Shown here: positions 8,715-17,797 of the stretch, in pieces
Position numbering within the stretch: the stretch's first letter is position 1
Layout of the letters: each line of letters begins with the position of its first letter
DNA from: UKL13-2 sp036394575
Lineage (GTDB): Bacteria; Pseudomonadota; Gammaproteobacteria; Burkholderiales; Usitatibacteraceae
Length of the DNA stretch: 64,000 nt
Assembly (NCBI GenBank): GCA_036394575.1
Contig: DASWEY010000077.1
Location: 136,879-200,878 of the forward strand
Reading direction: 5' to 3'
Made by a program: the position numbers and the translations under genes
Notes under the pieces: model-generated
What the model was told of the DNA's origin: nothing
What the model saw: only the letters and a program-made list of their open reading frames with translations
Database searches by the model: none

Positions 8715-9992
8715 CTAGTTGTTGGCATACTGCGACCACATCCGCCCGGCCGCCTCGTCGAGCGTCAGCAACATCTGCTCTCCGCCGGCGAGGTCCTTGA
8801 GGCTCACCTTGCCGGCCGCGAGCTCATCCGCGCCCAAGATGATAGCAAAGCGCGCCCCGCTGCCGTCCGCTTTCTTCATCTGCGATTTAAAACTGGCGAC
8901 TCCGCCGTCGGGCGAACCATGCACCGCCACCGCCAGTCCGCGATCGCGCAGCTGCTCGGCCAGCTGCCAGGCCGCCGCCTGCGCCTCGGCCGCATAAACC
9001 AGATAGGCATCGAGCGTATCCAGGGTCGCCGGCGGCTTCTCGGCCAGCAACATCATGACTCGCTCCACGCCGACGCCGAAGCCGCAGGATGGCGCGGGTT
9101 TGCCGCCGAGTTGTTCGATCAGGCCGTCGTAGCGCCCGCCGCCGGCGATAGTCAGTTCCCAGTCTTTGCCTGTGGCGATGAACTCGAACACGGTGCGATT
9201 GTAGTAGTCGAAGCCACGCACCAGCCGCGGATTGACCACGTAGGCCAAACCAGCGGCATCGAGCATCGCCTTGACGCCGTCGAAGTGCGCGCGTTCGGCC
9301 TCGCCGAGGTATTGCGCCAGCTTGGGCGCCGCATTGACCAGGGTCTGCATTTTCGGATTCTTGGTATCCAGCGTGCGTAGCGGATTGGTGTACAGGCGGC
9401 GGTTGCCGTCTTCGTCCAACTGGTCCCGGTGCGCCTCGAAATATTTCACCAGCGCCTCGCGGTGCGCCGCACGCGCGGCCGCATCGCCGATCGAATTGAT
9501 GTGCAGCTGGACATTCTCGAAACCCAGACGTTTCCACAAACGCGCCAGCATCACAATCTGCTCGGCATCGACATCGGGGCCGGCAAAACCCAGAGCTTCC
9601 ACATCGAACTGGTGAAATTGACGATAGCGCCCTTTCTGCGGACGCTCGTGGCGGAACATCGGGCCCCAGGTCCAGACGCGCTTGGGACCGTCGTAAATCA
9701 GGTTGTGCTCGATCGCGGCGCGCACCAGGCCGGCGGTGGCTTCGGGACGCAGGGTCAGCTTCTCGCCATTCATGCTGTCCTCAAAGGAATACATTTCCTT
9801 CTCGACGATATCGGTGACTTCGCCGATCGAGCGCACGAACAGCGGCGTCGGCTCGACCACGGGCGTACGCATCAGGCGATAGCCGTATTGTTCGAAAACC
9901 TCGCGGGTGGTGTCCTCCAGAAACTGCCAGAGGGGCGCGTCCTGGGGCAGCAGATCGTTCATGCCGCGGACTGCTTGAATGGTTTTACTCAT
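8715..9992 (-). CDS. hisS: Histidyl-tRNA synthetase
   Basis: Charges tRNA-His. The 425-residue class II synthetase shows VRGMNDLLP at the N-terminus, RPEATAG at 82-88, motif 2 (FRHERPQKGRYRQFHQ, 113-128), the HisA signature LVRGFDYYNRTVFE and motif 3 (GFGVGVERVMML), followed by the anticodon-binding domain. I choose the ATG at 9992 (MSKTIQAVRG); the open frame to 10025 adds residues that do not fit the family. It lies between ispG and the yfgM-like gene. Confidence 0.97.
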   Translation of the reverse strand: MSKTIQAVRGMNDLLPQDAPLWQFLEDTTREVFEQYGYRLMRTPVVEPTPLFVRSIGEVTDIVEKEMYSFEDSMNGEKLTLRPEATAGLVRAAIEHNLIYDGPKRVWTWGPMFRHERPQKGRYRQFHQFDVEALGFAGPDVDAEQIVMLARLWKRLGFENVQLHINSIGDAAARAAHREALVKYFEAHRDQLDEDGNRRLYTNPLRTLDTKNPKMQTLVNAAPKLAQYLGEAERAHFDGVKAMLDAAGLAYVVNPRLVRGFDYYNRTVFEFIATGKDWELTIAGGGRYDGLIEQLGGKPAPSCGFGVGVERVMMLLAEKPPATLDTLDAYLVYAAEAQAAAWQLAEQLRDRGLAVAVHGSPDGGVASFKSQMKKADGSGARFAIILGADELAAGKVSLKDLAGGEQMLLTLDEAAGRMWSQYANN

Positions 9993-10112
9993 GGGGCGGA
10001 ATGAATGGGCGGAGCGGTTCCGCAAAACACGAGATTTTACAGGTATTTAGCCGCTTTTAGCCAGCCCAATCTGCGCGCGAATGCGAATGCGGGGCAGCGA
10101 AAAAATCACGTA

Positions 10113-10176
10113 GAACGCCATTCGGCGCGGGTTGCGGAGCATTTTTGCCCCGAACGGCAAACTGGACGCGGAGTTT
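10113..10176 (+). repeat. Degenerate copy of the 66-bp palindromic element
   Basis: A 64-bp stretch between ispG and hisS resembles the dispersed element described at 27841: left arm GAACGCCATTCGGCGCG, centre GGAGCATTTTTGCCCC, right end ACGCGGAGTTT. The right arm is weakly conserved, so this is the most diverged copy I accept. The rest of the 226-nt gap shows nothing I recognise. Confidence 0.5.
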
Positions 10177-10218
10177 GCTTTTTTGTTCCTGCACGCCCGC
10201 CTTGCCTGACTGCGGTGT

Positions 10219-11499
10219 TCAGGCCAACACCTTGATCGGAATCTCTTTCTTGCGCGAGCGATGTTTGGGCCCATCCGAACCGGGCGCGTAGTTCTTGCGC
10301 ACATAGTCGTCGACCAGTGCCTGGAATTCTTCGGCGATGTGCTCGCCCTTCAGCGTCACCGCTTTCTCACCGTCGATATACACCGGCGCCACCGGCCGCT
10401 CGCCGGAACCGGGCAGGGAAATGCCGATATTGGCGAGCTTGGATTCGCCTGGCCCATTGACCACGCAGCCCATCACCGCGACATGCATATCCTCAACCCC
10501 GGGATAGCGGCTTTTCCAGATCGGCATCTGCTTGCGCAAATAGCTCTGGATGCTCTCGGCCAGCTCCTGGAAAAAAGTGCTGGTGGTGCGGCCGCAACCC
10601 GGGCAGGCGGCCACCATCGGCGTGAACGAGCGCAGGCCCATGGTCTGCAGGATTTCCTGCGCGACGATCACTTCCCTGGTGCGGTCGCCATTCGGTTCCG
10701 GCGTCAGCGAAATGCGAATGGTGTCGCCGATGCCTTCCTGCAGCAACACACCCAGCGCCGCCGTGGACGCGACAATGCCTTTGGAGCCCATGCCGGCCTC
10801 GGTCAAACCAAGATGCAGCGGGTAATCGCAGCGTTTGGCGAGATCGCGGTACACCGCGATCAAATCCTGCACCGAGCTGACCTTGCAGGACAGGATGATC
10901 CTGTCGCCCGCCAGGCCCAGTTCCTCGGCCTTGGCGGCGCTCTCCAGCGCCGACACAATCAGTGCTTCGCGCATCACTTCGTCCGCCTCTTTCGGCACCG
11001 CGCTCTTGCCGTTTTCATCCATCATGCGCGCGATCAGTTCCGGATCGAGCGAACCCCAGTTGACGCCGATGCGCACCGGCTTGTCGTACTTGATGGCGGC
11101 CTCGATCATCGCGCCGAACTGGTCGTCGCGCTTGCTCCCCTGCCCCACATTGCCCGGATTGATGCGCAGCTTGGCCAAGGCCATCGCGCATTCCGGCACC
11201 TCGGTGAGCAATTTATGACCGTTGAAGTGGAAGTCGCCGACCAGGGGCACCGTAACGCCCATGGCATCGAGCTGGCGGCGAATCTGCGGCACCGCGCGCG
11301 CGGCGGCCAGGGTATTGACGGTGATACGCACCACCTCCGAGCCCGCACGCGCCAACTCGGCGACCTGTTTGACAGTGGCGGCGACATCCTCGGTATCGGT
11401 ATTGGTCATCGACTGCACCATGATCGGCGCATCGCCGCCGACCAGCACCTGGCCGATGTTGACCTGACGGGATTTGCGGCGGGGTATGGAATTGAACAT
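10219..11499 (-). CDS. ispG: 4-hydroxy-3-methylbut-2-enyl diphosphate synthase IspG
   Basis: IspG (GcpE) reduces MEcPP to HMBPP in the MEP isoprenoid pathway with a [4Fe-4S] cluster. The 426-residue protein has the TIM-barrel start (MVQSMTNTDTEDV), NPGNVG near 115-120, and cluster ligands CPGC (299-302) and C345 followed by NGPGE. It ends in a Lys/Arg-rich tail. I choose the ATG at 11499 (MFNSIPRRKS); the frame is open much further upstream, but only as an overlap with rodZ. It sits 59 nt downstream of rodZ, as in many proteobacteria. Confidence 0.97.
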   Translation of the reverse strand: MFNSIPRRKSRQVNIGQVLVGGDAPIMVQSMTNTDTEDVAATVKQVAELARAGSEVVRITVNTLAAARAVPQIRRQLDAMGVTVPLVGDFHFNGHKLLTEVPECAMALAKLRINPGNVGQGSKRDDQFGAMIEAAIKYDKPVRIGVNWGSLDPELIARMMDENGKSAVPKEADEVMREALIVSALESAAKAEELGLAGDRIILSCKVSSVQDLIAVYRDLAKRCDYPLHLGLTEAGMGSKGIVASTAALGVLLQEGIGDTIRISLTPEPNGDRTREVIVAQEILQTMGLRSFTPMVAACPGCGRTTSTFFQELAESIQSYLRKQMPIWKSRYPGVEDMHVAVMGCVVNGPGESKLANIGISLPGSGERPVAPVYIDGEKAVTLKGEHIAEEFQALVDDYVRKNYAPGSDGPKHRSRKKEIPIKVLA

Positions 11500-11558
11500 G
11501 GTTGTCTGCCTGGATGCAAAACTCGCGCACGCACTCCCGCGCAAGCGAATGAAACGAA

Positions 11559-12563
11559 TTACTTGACGGTCACCCGCGCCACCGAGATCCGCGTATACGG
11601 CGCGAGCTCGATTTCCTTGCCGTTGTAGGCCAGCCGCGCCATCTGCGCATTGCCGAACACCACCGACAGCGGGGGCGTGCCGCGAACTTCGCCGGTATCG
11701 CCTTCGTGATACTGGCGCGACAGCAGGATGCGGCCGTCGGCGTCGCTGACCTCGACCCAGCAGTCGCCGCTGAAGGTGAAACCCAATACATGATCGCCCT
11801 TGCCGACATTGCCCGTCCGCGGCAGCGGCGCTGCCACCGGCTTTGCGAGCTCGGCAGGTTTCGCCGGTTCCGGCTGCGGGGCGGTCTTTGCCGGCGCCGC
11901 TATCGGCGGTAGCGCCGATGTCTGGGGAGGAAACATCTCGACCTGCGCCGGACCGGTCTGAATGCTGTTCGCGCCGCCGACTTCGCCCACGGGAGCTTGA
12001 TCGACCGGTGTCGGGGGCACCACCGCGGGACGCACGGAACGGGGGGCGGCCACCGGCGACGCGGGCCGCCCGCCCGCGGCCAGGTTGGGCCGTACATATT
12101 GCCACCAATACCAGACTGCACCGGCCAGCAACACCGCCACCAGGGCGTAACTCGCCATGCGCCCTTTGGGCGTGGCGAGGGCGCTGCCGCCGGTGCGAAT
12201 ATGAATGTCCTGGCTGGGCACGACAATGGTCGATGCCTTCAGGCGCGCCGCCTCGGCATTGTTTTGTTCGAGCAGGCGGATGGCATGCTCGCTGTCGACA
12301 TTGACCGCCTTGGCATAGTTGCGCACAAATCCGCGCAGGAATGTGCCCGTGGGCAAGGCGCCATAATCGCCGCGCTCCAGCGCTTCGAGTTGACGGACCC
12401 CCATTCTCAGGCGGGTGGCCACATCGGCCAGCGACAGTCCGGCGCGCTCGCGCGCGGCGCGCAGCACGAGTCCGGGGGCCTCGGGGACGGCCGCCTTCAT
12501 TTCGGCGGGCGTCGCAGCGGCGGCATCAACGGACGGTACAGGTTCAGGAACAGGTGTCGACAT
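11559..12563 (-). CDS. rodZ: RodZ-family cell-shape protein
   Basis: RodZ links the MreB cytoskeleton to the cell-wall elongation machinery. The 334-residue protein has an N-terminal Xre-type HTH (about 30-90, RERAGLSLADVATRLRM), a single membrane helix near 138-155 (ASYALVAVLLAGAVWYWW), a Pro/Ala-rich periplasmic linker and a C-terminal RodZ beta domain (CWVEVSDADGRILLSRQYHEG). The pilF-rodZ-ispG-hisS context is the standard one. Confidence 0.93.
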   Translation of the reverse strand: MSTPVPEPVPSVDAAAATPAEMKAAVPEAPGLVLRAARERAGLSLADVATRLRMGVRQLEALERGDYGALPTGTFLRGFVRNYAKAVNVDSEHAIRLLEQNNAEAARLKASTIVVPSQDIHIRTGGSALATPKGRMASYALVAVLLAGAVWYWWQYVRPNLAAGGRPASPVAAPRSVRPAVVPPTPVDQAPVGEVGGANSIQTGPAQVEMFPPQTSALPPIAAPAKTAPQPEPAKPAELAKPVAAPLPRTGNVGKGDHVLGFTFSGDCWVEVSDADGRILLSRQYHEGDTGEVRGTPPLSVVFGNAQMARLAYNGKEIELAPYTRISVARVTVK

Positions 12564-12610
12564 AAGTCAGATGGCGTAACAATGATGGATGGTGTTGCAG
12601 GAAACCGCCG

Positions 12611-13393
12611 CTATTTGCCTTCGCTCGCCATGCGTGTCTGCGTGGCATCCGGGAAGCGGCGCCGCAATTGCTGAACATAGCTGGTTTCGGCAGCCCGGTC
12701 GTTCTGCGCATGCGCAATGCGTGCACCGAGGTACAGCGCCTCCACACTCGGCGCCTGCACCAGCTGGTTATGCCGGCCAAGCAGGAATTCCGCATCCTTC
12801 ACCGCGCCCTGGGAAAAACGGATTTCGGCGAGTTCGTAGAGCGCCGGCGAAAAAAGCGGTTGGCGCATCAGGGCCTCGCGGAACTGGCTCTCGGCCTTCG
12901 TCATATCGCCCATGCGGCGTGCGCAGACACCGGCATTGTAATGGGCGCGTTCCGGCGTGGCGTAGACCGGGTTCCGCAGTGCAAGCTCGAAGTACTGCAT
13001 GGCCTTGGCCGGACTTTGCGTCTGGCAGATGAGCCAGCCGTAGTTGTTGAGCGTTTCGGAATCGTTGGGCGCTATCCGGAGCGCCTGTTCATAGGCTTGC
13101 TTCGCCTTCGCATCCTCATGCAATCCCATATAGACAATACCGAGCATATTGTAGGCGGGCGCAAAATTGCCGTTGGCGTCTACCGCCTGTTGCGCAGCCT
13201 CCAGCGCCACCGGCAAATTGCCCAACCGATAGTACTCCGCCGCGCGCTGGGTATGAATTTGCGCCCGGTCCAGCGCGCCCGCCATGGCCGTCTGGTCCGG
13301 CACCTTGGTTTCGATCGTGGTCTGCGACACGCAACCCGAGACGCCGGCCACCAGCAGCGACATGACACACAGCAACGCTTTGTTCAAAGCCAT
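12611..13393 (-). CDS. pilW: Type IV pilus biogenesis lipoprotein PilF/PilW (TPR)
   Basis: PilF/PilW is the outer-membrane lipoprotein pilotin that helps the PilQ secretin assemble. The 260-residue protein has a signal peptide with lipobox VSGC (Cys21) and successive TPR units (GNFAPAYNMLGIVY, DSETLNNYGWLICQ, PERAHYNAGVCAR, FSPALYELAEIRF). I choose the ATG at 13393, preceded directly by GAGGAG; the longer open frame overlaps rlmN. It lies 16 nt after rlmN and 47 nt before rodZ. Confidence 0.92.
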   Translation of the reverse strand: MALNKALLCVMSLLVAGVSGCVSQTTIETKVPDQTAMAGALDRAQIHTQRAAEYYRLGNLPVALEAAQQAVDANGNFAPAYNMLGIVYMGLHEDAKAKQAYEQALRIAPNDSETLNNYGWLICQTQSPAKAMQYFELALRNPVYATPERAHYNAGVCARRMGDMTKAESQFREALMRQPLFSPALYELAEIRFSQGAVKDAEFLLGRHNQLVQAPSVEALYLGARIAHAQNDRAAETSYVQQLRRRFPDATQTRMASEGK

Positions 13394-13409
13394 TCTCCTC
13401 GTGGTCCCA

Positions 13410-14522
13410 TCATGCCGCGACAGGTTTGATCGCGATCGATTTGCGGTTTGATTTATCCACCACCTGCCCGGCCAGCTGCCCGCAGGCGGCGTCGATATCG
13501 TCGCCGCGCGTCTTACGGATAGTAACAATCAGGCCGGCATTTTGCAGCACTTCGCGGAAACGATGAATCGCGTTGTTGCTGGAACGCCGGTAATCTGCCT
13601 GCGGGAACGGGTTCCAGGGGATCAGGTTGAACTTGCAGGGCAGATCGCCGATCAGCTTGACCAGTTCGTGCGCATGCTGCAAGGTGTCATTGACCTGATC
13701 GAGCATCACGTATTCAAAAGTCACGAACTCGCGCGGCGCGGCTTGCAGATAGTCGCGGATCGCCGCCAGCAACTCGGCCAATGGGTATTTCTGGTTGATC
13801 GGCACCAGCACATCGCGCAGCGCATCAGTGGGCGCATGCAGCGATACCGCCAGCGCCACCGGGCAGCGCTCCTTGAGGCGCAGCAGATTCGGCACGATGC
13901 CCGAGGTGGACAGGGTGACGCGGCGGCGCGACAGGCCGTAGCCATGATCGTCGAGCATGATGTCCATGGCATTGGTGACGCTGTCGAAATTCGCCAGCGG
14001 CTCACCCATGCCCATCATCACCACATTGGACACGATGCGTTCGCCCTTGGGATCGCGCCCCATGGCGCGATTGGCCCACCACAACTGGCCGATGATCTCG
14101 GCCGTGGTCAGATTGCGATTGAAACCCTGCTTGCCGGTGGAACAGAAGGTGCAGTCCAGCGCACAGCCGACCTGCGAGGATACGCACAGGGTGCCGCGCT
14201 CGTCCTCGGGGATGAACACGACTTCGATGCCGTTGCCGGTGCCCACATCGAGCAGCCATTTGCGGGTGCCGTCCCTGGAAGCCTGCTCGGTCATCAGGCG
14301 CGGCGGGGAAATGGCTGCAACCTGCGGCAGTTTTTCGCGCAGCGACTTGGCCAGATCGGTCATCGCCTCGAAGTTGTCGACGCCGAAATGATGAATCCAG
14401 CGGAACACCTGTTTGGCGCGGAACGGCTTTTCATCCAGGCCGGCGAAAAACGCCGTCATCTCGGGCAGGGTCATGCCGAGAAGGTTGGGGAGTTCGGTTT
14501 TAGCGTGCTGCGGGACAGCCAT
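13410..14522 (-). CDS. rlmN: Dual-specificity 23S rRNA/tRNA methyltransferase RlmN
   Basis: Radical-SAM enzyme that methylates A2503 of 23S rRNA and A37 of some tRNAs. The 370-residue protein has the CxxxCxxC cluster motif at Cys120, Cys124 and Cys127 (CALDCTFC), the GMGEPL segment, and a C-terminal KTRGDDIDAACGQL, in which the Cys is the conserved methyl-carrying residue. It lies between ndk and pilF, a classic proteobacterial order. Confidence 0.97.
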   Translation of the reverse strand: MAVPQHAKTELPNLLGMTLPEMTAFFAGLDEKPFRAKQVFRWIHHFGVDNFEAMTDLAKSLREKLPQVAAISPPRLMTEQASRDGTRKWLLDVGTGNGIEVVFIPEDERGTLCVSSQVGCALDCTFCSTGKQGFNRNLTTAEIIGQLWWANRAMGRDPKGERIVSNVVMMGMGEPLANFDSVTNAMDIMLDDHGYGLSRRRVTLSTSGIVPNLLRLKERCPVALAVSLHAPTDALRDVLVPINQKYPLAELLAAIRDYLQAAPREFVTFEYVMLDQVNDTLQHAHELVKLIGDLPCKFNLIPWNPFPQADYRRSSNNAIHRFREVLQNAGLIVTIRKTRGDDIDAACGQLAGQVVDKSNRKSIAIKPVAA

Positions 14523-14579
14523 GATTCAGACTTTGCCAATAACCATGCCGTTGATCAAGCGCCCCGCCGACCATCCCGA

Positions 14580-15005
14580 TTAGCGGGAATAGACGTTGAG
14601 CGCCGGGAAAAAATAAGCGATTTCGACGGCGGCCGTTTCCGGCGCGTCGGAGCCATGCACGGCGTTGGCATCGATCGAATCGGCAAAATCCGCGCGAATG
14701 GTACCGGGTGCCGCTTTTTTCGGATCGGTTGCGCCCATCAGGTCGCGATTTTTCAGGATCGCGCCTTCGCCTTCCAGCGCCTGCACCATTACCGGGCCGG
14801 AGATCATGAAGCTGACCAGGTCGTTGAAGAAGGGACGGGCCTTGTGCACCGCATAGAAGCCTTCGGCTTCGGCGCGCGACAAATGCATCATGCGGGCGGC
14901 GATGACCTTGAGGCCGGCCTTTTCAAAACGGGTATAAATCTCACCGATCACGTTTTTTGCAACTGCGTCGGGCTTGATGATCGAGAGGGTGCGTTCGACT
15001 GCCAT
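14580..15005 (-). CDS. ndk: Nucleoside diphosphate kinase
   Basis: Transfers gamma-phosphate between NTPs and NDPs through a phospho-histidine. The 141-residue protein starts MAVERTLSIIKPDAV, carries RPFFNDLVSFMISGPV, and has the active His117 in NAVHGSDAPETA. The ATG at 15005 gives the family length; the frame runs on to 15038. It is 57 nt upstream of rlmN. Confidence 0.98.
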   Translation of the reverse strand: MAVERTLSIIKPDAVAKNVIGEIYTRFEKAGLKVIAARMMHLSRAEAEGFYAVHKARPFFNDLVSFMISGPVMVQALEGEGAILKNRDLMGATDPKKAAPGTIRADFADSIDANAVHGSDAPETAAVEIAYFFPALNVYSR

Positions 15006-15080
15006 TTGAATAAATCTCCGATAACTTAATGAAAACATACGATTTTAGCACGCGGAGGCCCATTTCTGCCGGCTTTTACG

Positions 15081-16106
15081 TCAATTGTCGCTCTGCGCAT
15101 GGCCTTGCCCTCCCTGCTCCGCCGGCCCCGCGGCGGGATGCAGGGACAGCCTGTTCTGCCGGCGCCGGATCAGGAAACCATGTCCGCCCGCCTGCTGGGC
15201 CTTGCCGGCGGCAGCCGGGCGAAACAGCTGGGCAGCCCAGTCCGCCAACTGCAGCTTCGAAGGTGGGGACACTTTCTGCCAGCGCAACCAGTGGTACAGC
15301 GCATTGACCTGCCGCGCGCGCGGCAAGGCGTCGAGGATATCGGCGCGCACCTCGCGACGACCTGGATTGTCGTCGCAGCCCAGGTCGACCACCGCCAGCG
15401 CGGCCAGCAATTCAGCGCTTTCGGCCGCATGCTGCGCGGTCCGCGACAGCGATTCCGCGTAATGCGGGAAGCGGGTTGCAATCAGGGGCAGCAGCTCGTG
15501 GCGGATGAAGTTGCGGGTGAATGCGGTGTCGAGATTGGACTCGTCCTCGATCCACTCGAGCTTGTGCCGGGTCGCATAAGCCTCGATCTCGGCACGGCTC
15601 GACGTCAGCAGGGGCCGCAGCAGCGTTTGCCCCGCACGCAGGGGCCGGCTTTCACCCATGCCGGCAAGACCGTTCAGGCCGGTGCCGCGCAGCATCTGGT
15701 GCAGTACCGTTTCCGCCTGGTCGTCCTGATGTTGCGCCGCGAGTACGAAGGCAGCCCCGCTTTGCATCAGCGCGGCGTAACGCGCGGCGCGTGCGGCAGC
15801 CTCAAGACCGGCACCGGAATTTCGGTCCACCTCGACCACGGCCACCGTCAAAGGGACGCCGCGCTGCGCGCATTGCGCATGGCAGAACCCGGTCCAGGCA
15901 TCGGCATTGGCGCTGATACCGTGATTGACGTGAATGGCCGTTAGCGCCAGCCGGCGGGAAGCGTTCTTTGCCTTGAGCGGGGCCAAGGCATCAAGCAGCA
16001 CCATCGAGTCGATGCCGCCCGACAAGGCCACGGCCACGGACTGGTCGCCGACCTGATGGCGGGCCAGACATTGTGCGACACGTTCAGGCAGGTCCGATTC
16101 CAGCAT
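15081..16106 (-). CDS. tilS: tRNA(Ile)-lysidine synthetase TilS
   Basis: Converts C34 of the tRNA-Ile2 anticodon to lysidine with ATP. The 341-residue protein has the N-type ATP-pyrophosphatase PP-loop SGGIDS (residues 29-34), HVNHGIS near 59-65, AAQHQDDQAETVLHQMLRG, and TRNFIRHELLPLI. The C-terminal part is shorter than in E. coli TilS (about 430 residues), so one C-terminal domain appears reduced, as in several betaproteobacteria. It is 24 nt downstream of accA. Confidence 0.94.
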   Translation of the reverse strand: MLESDLPERVAQCLARHQVGDQSVAVALSGGIDSMVLLDALAPLKAKNASRRLALTAIHVNHGISANADAWTGFCHAQCAQRGVPLTVAVVEVDRNSGAGLEAAARAARYAALMQSGAAFVLAAQHQDDQAETVLHQMLRGTGLNGLAGMGESRPLRAGQTLLRPLLTSSRAEIEAYATRHKLEWIEDESNLDTAFTRNFIRHELLPLIATRFPHYAESLSRTAQHAAESAELLAALAVVDLGCDDNPGRREVRADILDALPRARQVNALYHWLRWQKVSPPSKLQLADWAAQLFRPAAAGKAQQAGGHGFLIRRRQNRLSLHPAAGPAEQGGQGHAQSDN

Positions 16107-16130
16107 GCTCTGCCTCGCGATGATCAGGAC

Positions 16131-17105
16131 TTACTCGGTCAGTACCTTGAACTTGCCCAGCTCCAGCAATTTTTTCTGACGCTCTGCAATCAGCTTGTCG
16201 GGCGTTTTTTCCAGCAACTGTTTCAGATTGTCGGCAATCGCTTTTTTCAAGGTCAGCGCCATCGCCGCCGGATCGCGATGCGCGCCGCCCAGCGGTTCAT
16301 TCAGCACCTTGTCGATCAGGCCCAGCGTCTTGAGTCTGGGCGCGGTGATATTCAGCGCCTCGGCCGCATCGCTCGCCCGCGCCTGGTCTTTCCACAGAAT
16401 CGCCGCGCAGCCTTCCGGCGAAATGACCGAGTAGGTCGAGTATTGCAGCATCAGGGTGGTATCGCCCACCGCGATCGCCAGCGCGCCGCCGGAACCGCCC
16501 TCGCCGATGATGGTGCAAATTACCGGCACCCGCAGTCCGGCCAGCACATACAGATTGTGACCGATGGCCTCCGACTGGCCGCGCTCCTCGGCGCCCACGC
16601 CGGGGTAGGCGCCCGGCGTGTCGACAAAGGTCAGCAGGGGCACATTGAATTTTTCGGCCAGCTTCATCAGACGCAGGGCCTTGCGGTAGCCCTCGGGACG
16701 CGGCATGCCGAAATTGCGGAACTGTCGCTCCTTGGTGTCGCGGCCTTTCTGATGGCCGATCACCATCACGCTATGGCCATTGAAGCGCGCCATGCCGCCG
16801 ACAATGGCGGCGTCATCCGAGTAGGAACGGTCGCCGTGCAACTCCTCGAAGTCGGTCATCATCGCGCCGATGTAATCGAGCGTGTAGGGCCGCTGCGGGT
16901 GCCGCGCCACCTGGCTGATCTGCCAGGGGCTCAGCTTGGAAAAAATATCCTTGGTCAATCCCTGGCTCTTTTTGGCGAGCTTGTCGATCTCGGCCGAGAT
17001 ATCGACAGCCGAATCGTCCTGCACAAATCGCAGCTCCTCGATTTTTGTTTCCAGCTCTGCGATCGGCTGTTCGAAATCAAGAAAATTAAATTTTGGTGTA
17101 CTCAT
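16131..17105 (-). CDS. accA: Acetyl-CoA carboxylase carboxyltransferase subunit alpha
   Basis: AccA with AccD transfers CO2 from carboxybiotin to acetyl-CoA, the first committed step of fatty-acid synthesis. The 324-residue protein has the N-terminal helical region (FLDFEQPIAELETKIEEL), RHPQRPYTLDYI, GDRSYSDDAAIVGG, the oxyanion-hole segment GEGGSGGALAI and SPEGCAAILW. It is transcribed divergently from the cobalamin adenosyltransferase across 84 nt. Confidence 0.98.
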   Translation of the reverse strand: MSTPKFNFLDFEQPIAELETKIEELRFVQDDSAVDISAEIDKLAKKSQGLTKDIFSKLSPWQISQVARHPQRPYTLDYIGAMMTDFEELHGDRSYSDDAAIVGGMARFNGHSVMVIGHQKGRDTKERQFRNFGMPRPEGYRKALRLMKLAEKFNVPLLTFVDTPGAYPGVGAEERGQSEAIGHNLYVLAGLRVPVICTIIGEGGSGGALAIAVGDTTLMLQYSTYSVISPEGCAAILWKDQARASDAAEALNITAPRLKTLGLIDKVLNEPLGGAHRDPAAMALTLKKAIADNLKQLLEKTPDKLIAERQKKLLELGKFKVLTE

Positions 17106-17133
17106 CCGTGGGACTTAAATTGTTTGCTAACCG

Positions 17134-17162
17134 CGAATCATACCAACTCTGGTCGGTATAAT
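17134..17162 (+). promoter_or_regulatory. Putative promoter with dyad upstream of the adenosyltransferase
   Basis: A consensus -10 (TATAAT) sits at 17157-17162, 28 nt before the ATG of the adenosyltransferase; no good -35 is seen 17 nt upstream. An imperfect dyad TACCAAC/GTCGGTA (17141-17158) overlaps the -10 and may be an operator. No cobalamin-riboswitch sequence is recognisable in the 84-nt gap. Confidence 0.45.
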
Positions 17163-17189
17163 CGCCGCAACTGAAATGAGGGGCTGGAA

Positions 17190-17750
17190 ATGGGCAACAG
17201 ATTGAGCAAAATCACCACCCGTACCGGCGACGATGGTTCCACCGGGCTCGGCGACGGTTCGCGCACCCGCAAGTCGGCGCCGCGCGTGGCGGCCCTGGGC
17301 GAACTGGACGAGCTCAACAGCCAGATCGGGCTGCTGCTGACCGAACCGCTGCCGGCGCCGATTATCGCCCTGCTGACCCGCATCCAGAACCAGCTGTTCG
17401 ACGTCGGCGGCGAAGTCTGCATTCCCGGGCACCGCATGATCGACGCACAGTATGTGTTGTTTCTGGAGGAGGCCCTGCAGCACTGGAATGCGGACTTGCC
17501 GCCGCTGAAGGAATTCGTCCTGCCCAGTGGTTCGCGGGCGGCGGCGCTGGCCCATGTCGCGCGCACCGTGGCCAGACGTGCCGAGCGCTCGCTGGTAGCA
17601 CTGGCCGCAAGCGAAGCGGTGGAAGCGTATCCGCTGCAATACCTGAACCGCCTTTCCGATCTGCTGTTTGTGCTGGCCAGGATTCTCAATCGCCACGCCG
17701 GGCTTGGGGATGTATGCTGGCGCCGCGAGCCCGCGCCACCGGCGGCATGA
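17190..17750 (+). CDS. Cob(I)alamin adenosyltransferase, PduO type
   Basis: Transfers the adenosyl group of ATP to cob(I)alamin to make coenzyme B12. The 186-residue protein carries the PduO signature at the N-terminus (KITTRTGDDGSTGLGDGSR), the GELDELNSQIG helix, RTVARRAERSL and LQYLNRLSDLLFVLAR. It stands at the head of a plus-strand run with the ECF sigma pair 47 nt downstream. A BtuF-like gene lies 1.3 kb further on the other strand, so two cobalamin-linked genes flank the sigma/anti-sigma pair. Confidence 0.95.
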   Translation: MGNRLSKITTRTGDDGSTGLGDGSRTRKSAPRVAALGELDELNSQIGLLLTEPLPAPIIALLTRIQNQLFDVGGEVCIPGHRMIDAQYVLFLEEALQHWNADLPPLKEFVLPSGSRAAALAHVARTVARRAERSLVALAASEAVEAYPLQYLNRLSDLLFVLARILNRHAGLGDVCWRREPAPPAA

Positions 17751-17797
17751 CCGCTATCCACAAGATGATTGTTCTTCAATTGAACTTCGCATAAGCC

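Noticed and set aside
17106..17189. Cobalamin riboswitch before the adenosyltransferase.
   Set aside because: The 84-nt gap is too short and has no B12-box-like sequence.
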